Below are positions 10,294 through 21,031 of a stretch of 64,000 nucleotides of DNA, in pieces; the first letter of the stretch is position 1, and each line of letters starts with the position of its first letter. The DNA is from Carpediemonas membranifera. Lineage: Eukaryota; Fornicata. The position numbers and the translations under genes were made by a program. Below the pieces are notes generated by a model. The model did no database searches and was not told the DNA's origin. It saw only the letters and a list, made by a program, of their open reading frames with translations. Location: positions 620,001-684,000 of the forward strand of contig JAHDYR010000053.1 in the NCBI GenBank assembly GCA_019828565.1, written 5' to 3'.

Positions 10294-13200
10294 ATGGCAG
10301 CCAAATTTGCAATTCTCGGCCCACACAACGAAAAGTCTCTGTCTTGCATGCAACAGGAGATAGCTTATGTTCCGCTTGCGCTAGCGAAACAAAAGCTCAT
10401 GCAGCTTGAGGATAAGCATCGTAGGGCCTTGAAAGCTTCGCGTCAGCGAGAACGGGAGCTTGAAGCGAAGCACGAGAAACTCACAGCAGAGATCAAGCGT
10501 TTGACCGCAGCATTGGATGAAAACAGAGAGAATAGCGTCAACGCCCCATCCCCAGAGCTCCAGGCCCGTTCCCGGTCCCTTTCGCTCGAGGAAGATTCTC
10601 CCCAAGTTCAGGCAACGCTGAACACCAGCGACGGGGCCGCAGGAGACCTGTCCACTGGCACCAACGACTCGAGTGACGGCGAAGAACACACTTCAGATGA
10701 GCTCATGCCCTCGCATTCCGATCCCGAGGACCCTGATGAGACGTCTGACGAGGAGTCCGCCGCTGACATCGCAGAGTCACCCGAGCCAGCGGAAGACGAT
10801 GTACCCGCCACACCAACGGTTACAGTGCCCTCTGAGACGGCTCAAGCCCAGGCTGACGCAGCTTTGGTCGCCAAGGCAGCGCAGTACAAGAAGAACGAGG
10901 CTCGGCTTCAGAAGCAGCTCAAGGCTGCCCAGGAAGAGCTAGAGGCACTCAAGAGGACCCAGGCTGAGTCTGCTGTGCCGGCCGACTGTGCGTCAGCTCA
11001 GAACCCCGAGGAGTTGGACGAGCTCAGGAGGCAGCTGGAAGAAGCCAGGGCGGAGCTGGAGCAGGCGTGGGCGGCAGCAGAGGCGGCGAAGGCGGCAGTT
11101 GTTACAGTGCCCGAAGTCCCTGCGCAGTCGGTGGCCGAGCCAGCCGAGGATGGCGACTCAGACTCAGAGGCTGAGGCTGTAGTAGCCCCCGCTGCCGCTG
11201 AAGAGACATCAGCCACAACCCCTGCCCAGCCCCAACAGGTGGACAACAGCGCCGAGACTGCCCGCCTGGAAGCCGAGGTTGAGGCGAAGACAGCACAGCT
11301 CAAGGCCGTCGAGGCCGAGCTTGAGGCCCTGAAGCAGACCCACGCCGAGACGACTGCTGCACTCGAGTCTGCCAGAGTTGAGCATGGCAAGGAGCTCGAA
11401 GCACTCAAGGCTGAGCTCGCAGCGGCCCAGGCGGCAGTTGAGGAGGCCAGCGCGAACGAAAAGGACGACAAGAAGGCGAAGAAGGCAGAAGCAAAACACC
11501 AGGCTGCCCTCGCCAAGAAGACGACCGAGTTTGAGAAGAAAGAAGCCAAGCTCAAGGCAGAGCTCGACAAGACCGCCTCAGACGTCGCTGCACTCAAGAA
11601 GACCCACGCTGAGGACACCGCCGCGTTGGCTACAGCCAAGAAGGAGCATGAGGCGGAGGTTAAGAAGCTTAAGGCTGAGCTCGCAACCACCGTGGCAGAC
11701 GCCGAGAAGCAGCGGGTCGAGGCGGAGAAACAGACCTCGAAGGACGCCCAGGCGGCCGCTGCTGCCAACGGCGAGGCCGTCGCGACACTCAAGAAGGAGA
11801 CCGCAGCCGTCTTAGCCGAGCGGGCCGCGGAATACGAGCAAAGAGAGGCCGGGCTCAAGGCTGAGCTGGACTCTGCCGCTGCCGAGCTCGCAGCACTCAA
11901 GAAGACGCACGAGGACGGCACTGCAGCCCTACAACAGAGCGAGGAGGCGTACACGACCGAGATCGCCTCACTTAAGCAGAGTCTGGCCGAGACGATCGCC
12001 CAGAGTGAGGAGCGCGTGGCTGAGGAGCAGCGGAAGATGGAAGAGACGGAGGCCAGTCTGAAGGAAGCCGCAGAGAAGCTCGCAGCAGCCAAGGAGGCGG
12101 CCATCGCCGAGCTGAAGCAGCAAGGGGAGTCTGCTCTGGCGGAGAAGACCGCGGAGATCGCGGAGAAGGAGACCAAGTACCAGGCCGAGCTCAAGGCCGC
12201 CAGCGACGAGCTGTTATCACTCAAGCAGAGCCACGCCAACGGCGCCGCTGCACTCGAGGCCGCTAAAACTGCACATGCGGCTGAGACTGAGAAGCTGAAG
12301 GGCCAGCTGGCTGAGGCGATCGAGGCTGGGGAGCAGAAGCTTGCCGCTGAGAGAGAGAAGATGAGCCAATCAGCTGAGCTCCTCGAGAAGGCCGCCCAAC
12401 GCGAGGCCGAGCTCGAACACGAGATGAACAAGCTGCAGCGAACGATCAAGAAGCAGCAGAAGGACCTGGAGAAGGCCGAGACCGACCTCCATGCCGAGCA
12501 GGTCCTCCGCAAGAAGTACTTCAACCAGATTGAGGACATGAAGGGCAAGATCCGGGTCTACTGCCGTGTGCGCCCTCTGTCAGGCTCAGAGAAGGAGCGG
12601 GGCTGCGACAACGTCACCAACATCACTGACGAGTACACCATCGTAGTCAAGAACCCCCAGGGCGTGTCTGGTGTCCAGGCTGACGGCAACAGGGCTTATA
12701 CTTACGATCGGTGCTTCGGACCCGACTCAACCCAGCGCCAGGTGTTCGGTGAGACGGAGCATATCATCCAGTCGGCGTTGGACGGGTACAACTGCTCCAT
12801 TTTCGCCTACGGGCAGACTGGATCGGGTTTGTTACATGATTTATTGGATTTACACAGGAAAGACGTATACGATGATTGGGCCCGAAGACGATGAGCACCA
12901 AGGTATCGCCAGACGGGCCATCAAGCGTCTCTTCGAGCTTGTAGACCGCGTCAAGGCCAAGCAGCAGACGTCGTTCGAGATCTCGTGCAACATGATGGAA
13001 CTTTACAACGACCAGCTCGTCGACCTCTTCGCCGACGAGTCCTCTTACACCGACGACGGCAAGCTCAAGAAGCTCGACATCAAGAAGAACTACAGCGGGA
13101 TGGTCTTCGTAGCCAACGCCGTCGAGAAAGTGGCCGAGACACCTCAACAGCTGTTCGACTTCATGAACTTTGGCTTCGAGTCCCGACATGTCGCCTCGAC

Positions 13201-13906
13201 TCTGATGAACGCCGAGTCAAGTCGGTCTCATTTGGTCTTCTCGATCATGATCAGGGCCAAGAACCTCAAGACTGGGAACACAGCCGTGGGCAAGCTGTCT
13301 ATAGTCGACCTGGCAGGCAGCGAGCGTGTAGGCAAGTCCGGCGTGTCAGGCGACCAGCTCCGCGAGGCCATGAACATCAACCAGAGCCTTTCCTCCCTGG
13401 GCGCAGTCATCAGCGCGCTGACCAAGGGCGAGGCGCATATTCCGTACCGCAACAACAAGCTGACGATGCTCATGTCGGATTCGATTGGCGGAAATGCCAA
13501 GACGCTCATGTTTGTCAATATCTCGCCGGCGGACTATAATTCGGAGGAGACGCATATATCACTGGCATACGCCTCCAGGGTCAAGCAGATCAAGAATATC
13601 GCCGAGAAGAACGTCGAAACCCGCGAAGTCAAGTTCCTTCGGAGTCAAATCGTTAAGCTGCGCGACATGCTCCAGGAGGCCGGTATGCTGGATGAAGCGG
13701 AAGACTCAGTAGGCAAGCTCCACACTGACATCAGCGACGGCTACGTCTCCAAGTCTGGTACTGAAAGCAGGCGCATGTCGATGCTTTCGCCCTCAGGTCG
13801 GGGGACGCCTAATGGGGTTAGACCGCACACACCAGGGACCCAGCCGCCAGCTAGTACGCCACGGAATGTGAAGGGCAGGACGCTACAGGTGCCGGGGTCG
13901 ACCTGA
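10294..13906 (+). CDS. kinesin-14 (C-terminal motor, long coiled coil)
   Basis: Minus-end-directed type kinesin with the motor at the C-terminus. Exons are 10294-12826 and 12858-13906, giving about 1193 residues. The 31-nt intron 12827-12857 (donor GTTTGT, acceptor TTACACAG) interrupts the P-loop; splicing restores GQTGSGKTYTM. Residues 1-90 are basic helical, 90-340 acidic and disordered, then a 400-residue Ala/Glu/Lys-rich coiled coil runs straight into the neck and motor (IRVYCRVRP at about residue 750). Switch I (NAESSRSHLVF) and switch II (VDLAGSERV) are intact, so an active ATPase is expected. A short Ser/Pro tail follows the motor. The ATG at 10294 is used; the frame upstream offers only GTG. 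Roles of this family are in spindle or axonemal microtubule organisation. Confidence 0.93.
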
Positions 13907-14222
13907 GTAGACTGGGGAGTGTGTTGGAACTTTGTCCCGCATGCAGTTGTAATTTTGTTTATTTTTATCACGGACGCTGTATATAAACTCGCGGAGCTCA
14001 GTATACGGCTTTCTGGTCGTCCACTATCAGTCACCCACCGCGGTAGCCCGCCGTAATCCCTTGTCCTCGCCTCCACGCGGAACAGAACCCTCGGCCCGTC
14101 GGCAACGATCTATCACATCTTCCGGCTCTTCCTCTGCTGCGTCAACCGCGCATGGCCACGTTACCCACTGACCGGCAAGCCGACCCTCTTCGCTGAGATC
14201 CATCGACATTTTTAAAACTTTC
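13907..14222. other. intergenic, convergent 3' ends
   Basis: Space between the stop codons of kinesin-14 (plus) and the helicase gene (minus). It holds a T-rich run near 13950 and GC-rich sequence after 14020. A 67-codon minus-strand frame (14027-14230) overlaps the helicase stop but has no recognisable content. I see no RNA gene. Confidence 0.4.
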
Positions 14223-17200
14223 TTATTCATTTATTTGCTCAGGTTCGTCTTGTTCTCTTCCATGCAGGTCGTCTGTCCCTTCCTTTGCCTTTTTGACGAT
14301 GCTCGCCAAGATCCGCTCGACGTACTCACGCGGTGGTTCCCCGCTGGGGATCCGATCTTCCGAGTAGAGCACCGGATCCATGGAGACGATATCAGCTCGT
14401 CCCCGCTCGGCCTGAAGCTTCTCTGTGGCCCAGCGACACTCGGCGATCAGTGTGTCCCTGTCTTTCAACCCGTCAAACGATCGTTGACGGACTGATCCGA
14501 TCGCCTTCAAGGCCATGTTGATGCAGACCTGGGTGAACTGGTCGCACGATACATCAGCAAGCCAGGACAAATCATCAGGAAGTCGCGTGGAAAACACAGC
14601 AGAGGCCTTGGAATCACCGTCGTGGACGCGGTTCTTAAACGGAGGCTGCTGGGCAAAGAAGGCGTCGATGCCGGGCAGGTCGGGGAGATGGTTGATTAGC
14701 AGTGTCTTCTCGTCTTTCGCGTCGCCGTCTTCGTTGACCGGGATAGAAGAGACAGCAATCCTGCACTGGCCACTTAGTATCAAAAGACGGCCAGGCTTCT
14801 TTCCCTCTTTCAATATGGCCTTGCGTGCCTCATTAATACTGTGGAGCAAGAAGTTCAGGTTCAGATAAAGCGCTTGATCCGAGGTGCACCCAACGACGAC
14901 ACTGATGGTGTTAGGAACCACCCTGATCGCGCCCATGCTGTCTAGGTGGCACGACCTGCCGTGCGCCGTCACGTGGAGCACGACGTCCTTGCCGGCGCTG
15001 ATTGCTCGTTCAATCACTGAGATGAACCGGAGAGCAGCCGTGTGAACCTCATCGGCCTGCGCCTCATCGCTCTTCGTGGATGGGTCCACGATAAGAGTGA
15101 GCCGGCCATGCTTGGTGTTTCTGAACGCAGGAGCCTCGAGAAGCTTGTTGTTCTCCCGCAGGTGTTTCAGCTCCTTCTCATACTCTCCCTTGTCAAGCTT
15201 GCCAGTCCGCAGCAGCGAACGCAGCAGCGCTACACCCTGGTGTTTGCTCTTGCAGATGCATCTATCAAGAATTGCTGCATAAACCACACGCGTGTCAGGA
15301 AGGGGCTCATCGAGGGGCGTGCCCTCTTCATCCGGTCTGGTGCCGAAAGAGAACGAGCTGCGGAAGAAAACTTCGGCCAACGACGAGCAACTGTGGTCCT
15401 TCCGGGCGTTAAGCGCAACCAGAACCTTCTCACATTCTTCATTCTTCCATTCGGCCGGCCAGACACCAGTTGAACATGTCGGCATTGCGAGGACGGCCTT
15501 CACACGGATCATTTTGTCGCTCATCTCTCTGATCAGGTGCGGTATGTGGCAGTCGCGAAGTCGATCCTGTATACTTAGGGGTAGTAATTGTGTCGCTGGC
15601 CCAGACTCCGCGTGGAAAAGGGCATCCACGGTTGGACTGGCCCGCATTGTCACAAAGAGCTTGACGCTTAAGCTTTGAAGCACTGAGTGCGTGAACTGGG
15701 CAAGAGCGGCGGTTGTGGCGCGGTGAACAACCTCCTTGAACATCACGATACTGCCACGCTCGCGGATTTTCTCGAGTAACCGGTCACGAACTGCCGACGC
15801 CGACAGTGAATCCAGGTCAAGGAACAACTCCGCTACCTCTTTCAGGGCGGGGTGTGAGTCTGCATGGTCTGCAGGGTTGTTGTGGGCCTTCATCCAGTCG
15901 ACAATATAGTCTGCCCTTCCATTCACCTCGCCGAGATCGTCGTGGTGGGTCAGGATCAACCTCAGCACGGACTTGCAGTCAGCAGCAAACCCATAGTCTT
16001 CAGACTCACTGCTCGCCCATTCTTGCAGCTTTTTGATCGCAGCACGAGCCTTGTCACACTCAAACTGAGCAAATAGGGGAATGTCGTGATCTCCGCCGAT
16101 GGCTCGCCTCAGCATGGGTACGTCTACCCGCAGACCGCGATAAGTCTGATCGTAGAACAATGAGAGAATCTGTGAGACAATCACGCGTGTCGAGAGGTTT
16201 CCGATGAGTCGTCTGAGTCTGCGCGTCTCCTTGGGGTACTGTCTGGCGAGGATCTCGAACGTCTGCAGCGTGACGAAGCTGTCGGCACCGGTCAGGTTAT
16301 CTGTCCCGCCGTCCAGGCGACCGGCCTGGATCGTCATGTTGGTCACCGAGCTGCACAGGTCCATGACGCTGACACCCGGTTCAGAAACGAAGATACTTGA
16401 TCCACCGCTCGAACAAACGAGCTCATTAGTATGTTGACAGGCCGGCCGTAGCACGCTGGCCTTCAGGCCGGAGGGGGGGTGCGGCTGGGCGATGACACCC
16501 CTAATCGCCGCGATCGTGGAATCGAAATCCCTCTGATCTTCGTCGGCCCATCTTTCCGTATTGAGTGGGGTTAGTTTCTCATACGCCTTATCGACGTACA
16601 CCACGACCCCGTGGTCGTACGGGCCCCGCACTACACGGCCAGCGGCCTGCTGAGAGGCGATGTGGCCTAGTTTTTGCGGCCCAGCTTTCTTGGTAGAGCC
16701 GCCAACGTAATACTGCCCAAAGACGAGCGCGAGTCCGAGCATACCGGGCGGGAGGTCGGCGCCCTCGGAGTAGCTGCCGTTGTAGTGGTGAATCATGACG
16801 AGCGTCGTGCCTGTCTCCCCGGCAATCGCCCACTCTTCAAGCACCTTCCGGTTAGTCTGGTCATTGAGGTTGAGGAGATGGTAGTGGCGCGTCGAGTCCT
16901 CTTCGAACAATCCTTGCTCGCACTGCCTGAAGACCTCATCGCGTGCGTCTTTTGGCACGAATACGATAACACCAGGTGTCTTTCCAGCGTAGTTCTTCTT
17001 GTGCCCCAGGCAAGTCAGGCTGTCGCGGAGCTGGTTGAGGTACTTAATCACCACATCTGCACAGTTCTTGCAGCAATCCTCGTTTCCAATCCTGACATTC
17101 TTCCCCAAAGCATCGTTTGTAAACGAGAACCAATACTGGGCCTCACGTTCAGAGGGATTCTGAGTGGCCTGGAACCCAGATGTATCCCTGAACTCGCGCA

Positions 17201-18152
17201 TCCCGATGGTGAATGGGGCGCCGTGGATGGTCTTGTGGAACACCAATGCTGGGGAAGCTGCATTTTCAACATCCTTGCCAGGACAGACAACCTTGTTGAC
17301 GGAGTCGATGAACTCCTTCACCATATCTTCGTCACCCGACGCACTGGCCATGACAACGGCAGCGGGCTTCAGGGAGTCCAAAACCGAGTGCAGTATCCCG
17401 GCTTGCCGCGTATTGCATGTGAACAGATTGTGCGCCTCATCGATGACGAGGATGCATGGCCGGATCTTGCCGACAGCGTCCCTGGCCTTGCCGTTAGGAA
17501 GTCTCTTCTGAGCCCAACCCTGCGCAAAGTGACGTACTGAGTGATCAGCCATAGTAGAGGATGCATTCTCACCCTCTGTCAGATAAATGTGGGGTGATGC
17601 CAGCAGCGATGGGATGTCAGCGCGGCCTTGCCCACTTGTCGCCTTAATAAGGCTCCTCATACCATCTCGATCCAATCCCTTGGCGAATACTCTAAATCCA
17701 TCAAGGGAGTACGGCTCAGTCGACCTCATATCCACCGCCAGACAACGCTCACTTCGGAAATCTGAAAAGCTCTGATCGCCAACAATATCTTTCATCTTAT
17801 CAAATCCAAATCCTCTTCCATATGCGCGATTGGGCCTTGGGGGGAAGAATTTTTGGCAGGAGGCCATGAGCTGATCAATTTGCTGGTGGGTCCGAGAAAG
17901 GAGGAAGACCCATGGCTCATTGCTGGTGTCTTTGGTGCCTTCAGCGTTCGTGATGGTGTTCAATGCGTCTAAAAACATGCCAGTCTTGCCAGATCCCGTT
18001 GCGGAGCAGAAATAGACAACCTTTGAAGGATTGCTCTCATCGTGGTCACGTAGCAGATTTGTCAACGTTTTCTTCAAGCAATCAGTTACTTGACAACGCT
18101 TAATCTTATTCCAATCGTCTGTTTCCCAGGATTCACGTTCTTCGTTCTGCAT
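14223..18152 (-). CDS. SF2 helicase (XPD/DinG-like) with C-terminal caspase-like domain
   Basis: 1309-residue protein from ATG 18152 (the frame is open to a GTG at 18200). N-terminal half: Walker A CSATGSGKTG near residue 50-58, DEAH box ILVIDEAHNLF near 235-245, motif V-like YSEGADLPPGMLG near 461 and motif VI QQAAGRVVRG near 501. This is the layout of Rad3/XPD/DinG-type helicases, but the four-Cys Fe-S cluster between Walker A and the DEAH box is absent. Residues ~510-1000 are helical and unrecognised. Residues ~1020-1225 show caspase/CHAT-fold features: strand RLTLIVDPSTKS, strand plus His-Gly in VVLHVTAHG (His1064), strand plus Cys in RLLILSGQCRIA (Cys1130), then ASAVFSTRLPDD and DQFTQVCINMAL, which resemble the late strand and the FT-helix of C14 peptidases. 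The helicase assignment is firm at motif level; the protease part is inference from motif order. Confidence 0.72.
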   Translation of the reverse strand: MQNEERESWETDDWNKIKRCQVTDCLKKTLTNLLRDHDESNPSKVVYFCSATGSGKTGMFLDALNTITNAEGTKDTSNEPWVFLLSRTHQQIDQLMASCQKFFPPRPNRAYGRGFGFDKMKDIVGDQSFSDFRSERCLAVDMRSTEPYSLDGFRVFAKGLDRDGMRSLIKATSGQGRADIPSLLASPHIYLTEGENASSTMADHSVRHFAQGWAQKRLPNGKARDAVGKIRPCILVIDEAHNLFTCNTRQAGILHSVLDSLKPAAVVMASASGDEDMVKEFIDSVNKVVCPGKDVENAASPALVFHKTIHGAPFTIGMREFRDTSGFQATQNPSEREAQYWFSFTNDALGKNVRIGNEDCCKNCADVVIKYLNQLRDSLTCLGHKKNYAGKTPGVIVFVPKDARDEVFRQCEQGLFEEDSTRHYHLLNLNDQTNRKVLEEWAIAGETGTTLVMIHHYNGSYSEGADLPPGMLGLALVFGQYYVGGSTKKAGPQKLGHIASQQAAGRVVRGPYDHGVVVYVDKAYEKLTPLNTERWADEDQRDFDSTIAAIRGVIAQPHPPSGLKASVLRPACQHTNELVCSSGGSSIFVSEPGVSVMDLCSSVTNMTIQAGRLDGGTDNLTGADSFVTLQTFEILARQYPKETRRLRRLIGNLSTRVIVSQILSLFYDQTYRGLRVDVPMLRRAIGGDHDIPLFAQFECDKARAAIKKLQEWASSESEDYGFAADCKSVLRLILTHHDDLGEVNGRADYIVDWMKAHNNPADHADSHPALKEVAELFLDLDSLSASAVRDRLLEKIRERGSIVMFKEVVHRATTAALAQFTHSVLQSLSVKLFVTMRASPTVDALFHAESGPATQLLPLSIQDRLRDCHIPHLIREMSDKMIRVKAVLAMPTCSTGVWPAEWKNEECEKVLVALNARKDHSCSSLAEVFFRSSFSFGTRPDEEGTPLDEPLPDTRVVYAAILDRCICKSKHQGVALLRSLLRTGKLDKGEYEKELKHLRENNKLLEAPAFRNTKHGRLTLIVDPSTKSDEAQADEVHTAALRFISVIERAISAGKDVVLHVTAHGRSCHLDSMGAIRVVPNTISVVVGCTSDQALYLNLNFLLHSINEARKAILKEGKKPGRLLILSGQCRIAVSSIPVNEDGDAKDEKTLLINHLPDLPGIDAFFAQQPPFKNRVHDGDSKASAVFSTRLPDDLSWLADVSCDQFTQVCINMALKAIGSVRQRSFDGLKDRDTLIAECRWATEKLQAERGRADIVSMDPVLYSEDRIPSGEPPREYVERILASIVKKAKEGTDDLHGREQDEPEQINE

Positions 18153-18263
18153 TGCCAAGGTTCTCTTGTGCAGATTAGCGGTCGACTCAACCGGAGTCAC
18201 TCGCTGCCAACGATGGGTGGAAATTTATGCCCATGGGACATTGTCTCATGGGGCCCCTTTGCT

Positions 18264-18491
18264 TCAAAACTTGTCCGACAGTCGAGACAGCCAGCCGAGT
18301 GCCGCTGACTGTTCATCCACCACACTCCACGCGTGAGTTGACTGATCGGTCTCGGTCAGTGCTCTGGTCTGCTGGTTGTCGGTGGACTGGACCGTCCAAC
18401 CGACCACATCGATGACCCTCAGCGTTTGGGCAGCTGTCTGTTGCGTCTTCTCCTCCTCGGACATCTTGATCGAGTTGCCGTGACTCGCCAT
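18264..18491 (-). CDS. possible small protein, unknown
   Basis: ATG-initiated 75-codon frame between the helicase start (18152) and the J-protein start (18609), in an otherwise empty 456-bp gap. The product is polar, with a run of Gln/Thr (EEEKTQQTAAQTL) and no recognisable domain or signal. It is the longest minus-strand ATG frame in that gap. It may be a real short gene or chance; nothing in the sequence decides this. Confidence 0.25.
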   Translation of the reverse strand: MASHGNSIKMSEEEKTQQTAAQTLRVIDVVGWTVQSTDNQQTRALTETDQSTHAWSVVDEQSAALGWLSRLSDKF

Positions 18492-18608
18492 AACGGATCA
18501 CAGTTTCCGGCTGTATGCATGGATTCTTCCTGGATAGCAGACTTCCGCTAGAGTGCCTCGACGGCGTCCAGATCATTTTCGTGCAGTTTATGCATCATTC
18601 GCCCTGTC

Positions 18609-19483
18609 ATGGCTGCACGTCAGAGGAAGCGCCGTACGAAGGCTTCTCAGCCCGATTTCCAGGAGCCTGATACTCAGAAGCCTGAAGCCGAAGTAGAACA
18701 GGCTGAGGCCCAAGTCGAAGACCAAAACCTCGACGATGCTGATTTTCAGAGCGATTGTTTGTTCTTTCCGCCATTAGTTCTTATGCAGCAGATGTAGAGT
18801 TTGGTCCCGTTGATCCTGTCCAAGATCAGCGCATAACACAGCTCGATGAGGTGATGAAGGCATTCAACCCCAAGCTTCGCTTCAAAACTGTCAAGCAGCT
18901 CGAACGGTTCCTCGTCACCGCGCAGGGCAAGCTCAAGCATGACACGAAGCAGGACCTGAAGGCCAAGCTGAAGATGTACTCCCGTGTCGGCGGTGAGCTC
19001 TGCTTCGATCCCGTCCGCCAGCAGTTCTTCCCCTACCTGCCCCCCAGCGCCAGGCAGATGGTCCAGCAGGCTAAGAAGCCGGAGAAGCCTGCCGGGTCAT
19101 ACGTCAAGGTTCTCATTATCGTGCTCTTCCTCGTTCTCATCCTCCTCGGGGCGGTGGGTGTCGGTCTCTACGCCAAGTTCCCCGAGCTTTTTTCTTTCAC
19201 AGTCGACACTGGCTACCAGGACTACTATGCCATCTTAGGAGTGCCTAGGGATGCGACCCAGGCGGAGATCAAGAAGACGTACAGGAAGCTTGCTCTGGAG
19301 CTACATCCTGACCGAAACCCGAACTGCAAGACATGTGGGGCAAAATTGGCACTGATTAGTGAAGCCCACAAGTGTCTGGCAGACGAGACGAGGCGCAGCT
19401 ACTACGACATCAACGGTCGTGACCCAGGACCCCAGAGGGACACTCCCGTGGTCAAGCAGATGGCCAGGATGCCCAGGAGATAG
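18609..19483 (+). CDS. J-domain membrane protein (ER co-chaperone type)
   Basis: Two exons, 18609-18756 and 18789-19483, about 280 residues. The 32-nt intron 18757-18788 has donor GTTTGT and acceptor TTATGCAG; splicing joins ...DFQS-D to S-DVEFGPVD in frame. The N-terminus is basic then acidic (tandem EAEVEQAEAQVED). A helical region follows, then one strong membrane segment at about 157-178 (VLIIVLFLVLILLGAVGVGL) and directly after it a J domain (YYAILGVPRDATQAEIKKTY...) with the HPD triad at 222-224, in LELHPDRNPNC. A single-span J-protein like this would recruit and stimulate an Hsp70 at a membrane, probably the ER. The topology and the exact family (Sec63 or ERj type) cannot be decided; no Sec63 Brl domain is seen. 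Confidence 0.82.
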
Positions 19484-19802
19484 CCATAAAGTACGTCGGT
19501 TAGTGTCTGGGTCTCTGAAAGGCCCTTTATGAGCTGACTCACGTATAAGGCGAGGGGGTGGAGTTGGGGCTTGTTTGATTCACTCAGTGCCACAAGTGAA
19601 TTTGAGACGATTGACTCGATTCGATTCAAATTCGCATAATCAAGGGGCAGGGGTCAATTTTGGGAGTGCTATGTTCACGGGCAGGGCTATACGAGGAAAG
19701 TGATCATGTAATCGCGTTGATTGCTTGACTTCCGAGCCAAAACTGATGTATCATGCAGCTTTGGGCATCTCGGCACGAATCGAGAAAATCGACTCATTTC
19801 GA
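19484..19802. other. intergenic, upstream of GSK3-like kinase
   Basis: No coding content seen. An imperfect inverted repeat of GATTCAAATTCG/GAATTTGAG type lies around 19600-19640. Near 19752 the string ATGCAGCTTT resembles the GTGCAGTTT start-site motif found before other genes in the window, 41 nt from the ATG at 19803. Confidence 0.35.
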
Positions 19803-20942
19803 ATGAGCGTTCCCCAAATGGCTAGCAACGTGCAAGTTGGTGACACAATAACGATTCCCTTCGAAGATTCTGACCTCCCGCCCCTTCGTTTGGTCGCAGA
19901 CCGAGTTATTGGCTCTGGTTCCTTTGGTATCGTTTATCTGGCGCATATGGCCGGCACACACACTGATAGCAGTACAAATACCTCGCAGGTAGCGGTGAAG
20001 AAGGTGCTCCAGGATCGCCGCTACAAAAATCGCGAACTCGCGATCATGAAGGCACTAGATCACCCTAATTGCTGCAATCTCCGCGCTTTCTGCTACTCGC
20101 CAGGTGCCCGCAGTGGCGAGGTCTATCTTAACCTTGTGATGGATTATTATCCAGAGACGATCTACTCTGTTGTCAAGGAATACGCCCGCATGCGCCAATG
20201 CATGCCTCTTCAGCTAGTCAAGCTCTTCGCATATCAGATGGCGCGGGCACTGCTCCACCTCCACTCCAAGGGCATCACCCACCGCGACATCAAGCCCCAG
20301 AACCTCTTGGTACACCCCCAGACGGGCCGCCTTGCCCTCTGCGACTTCGGTAGTGCTAAAGTGCTCGTTCCGGACGAGCCAAACGTCGCGTATATATGCT
20401 CTAGATACTACAGGGCCCCCGAACTTGTCCTGGGCGCCACCTACTACACAATGGCCATCGATATATGGAGTTTCGGCACCGTACTCGCCGAGATGCTCCT
20501 CTCCACCCCCCTCTTCCCCGGAGAGTCATCAATTGATCAGCTACTGGAGATCGTCAAGGTGCTGGGCACTCCTACCCGGGACCAAATCTCAGCGATGCAT
20601 CCCCACTATCACGGGGAGGTGCGGTTCACACCCGTGCGGCCCCAGAGCTGGTCAAAGGTCTTCCGGTCTCGGACTGACCCGGCTGCAGTCGATCTGATGG
20701 GCAAGATCTTGAGATACGACCCTGCAGCGCGACTTGGGCTTTTGGACATCCTTGCGCACCCTTTTTTCGACAGTCTCCGCACTCCCGACGCCGTACTCCC
20801 CAATGGGGCGCCACTTCCTGGTCTGCTGGACTGGTCGGATAACGAACTTCGGATGATGACTGTTGACCAGATGCTGACTTTGGTGCCCGAACATGTGAGG
20901 GACGATCAGTATACGAGCATATGGCGGGAGAAAGCGGGATGA
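19803..20942 (+). CDS. GSK3/shaggy-like Ser/Thr kinase
   Basis: CMGC protein kinase of the GSK3 group, with the full kinase domain: glycine loop IGSGSFGIVYLA, catalytic Lys in VAVKKVLQD, HRDIKPQNLL, DFGSAK, and the GSK3 activation loop ICSRYYRAPELVLGATYYT, whose first Tyr is the autophosphorylated residue in the family. The insert TDSSTNTS sits between strands 2 and 3. About 380 residues, close to the family norm with short tails. ATG 19803 (MSVPQMASNVQVGD) is preferred because a start-site-like motif lies at 19752; an in-frame ATG at 19746 would add 19 residues. Substrates and pathway are unknown here. The 3' end is about 90 bp from the transposed RRP12 fragment. Confidence 0.9.
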   Translation: MSVPQMASNVQVGDTITIPFEDSDLPPLRLVADRVIGSGSFGIVYLAHMAGTHTDSSTNTSQVAVKKVLQDRRYKNRELAIMKALDHPNCCNLRAFCYSPGARSGEVYLNLVMDYYPETIYSVVKEYARMRQCMPLQLVKLFAYQMARALLHLHSKGITHRDIKPQNLLVHPQTGRLALCDFGSAKVLVPDEPNVAYICSRYYRAPELVLGATYYTMAIDIWSFGTVLAEMLLSTPLFPGESSIDQLLEIVKVLGTPTRDQISAMHPHYHGEVRFTPVRPQSWSKVFRSRTDPAAVDLMGKILRYDPAARLGLLDILAHPFFDSLRTPDAVLPNGAPLPGLLDWSDNELRMMTVDQMLTLVPEHVRDDQYTSIWREKAG

Positions 20943-21031
20943 GGCGATTTGCGCAATGGATAATAAAGAGCCGGAGCTCGAAAGCGATCAATGGCGGCGT
21001 TTCCTGGAATAAATAGCCTTCTGGCGATGAT

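Noticed and set aside
10998-12548. 516-codon antisense frame in kinesin-14
   Set aside because: Shadow of the Ala/Glu/Lys coiled coil; the translation is a run of Ser/Ala/Leu with no independent signal.
14027-14230. 67-codon minus frame overlapping the helicase stop
   Set aside because: No motif, overlaps the end of a well-supported gene, and composition is like random intergenic sequence.
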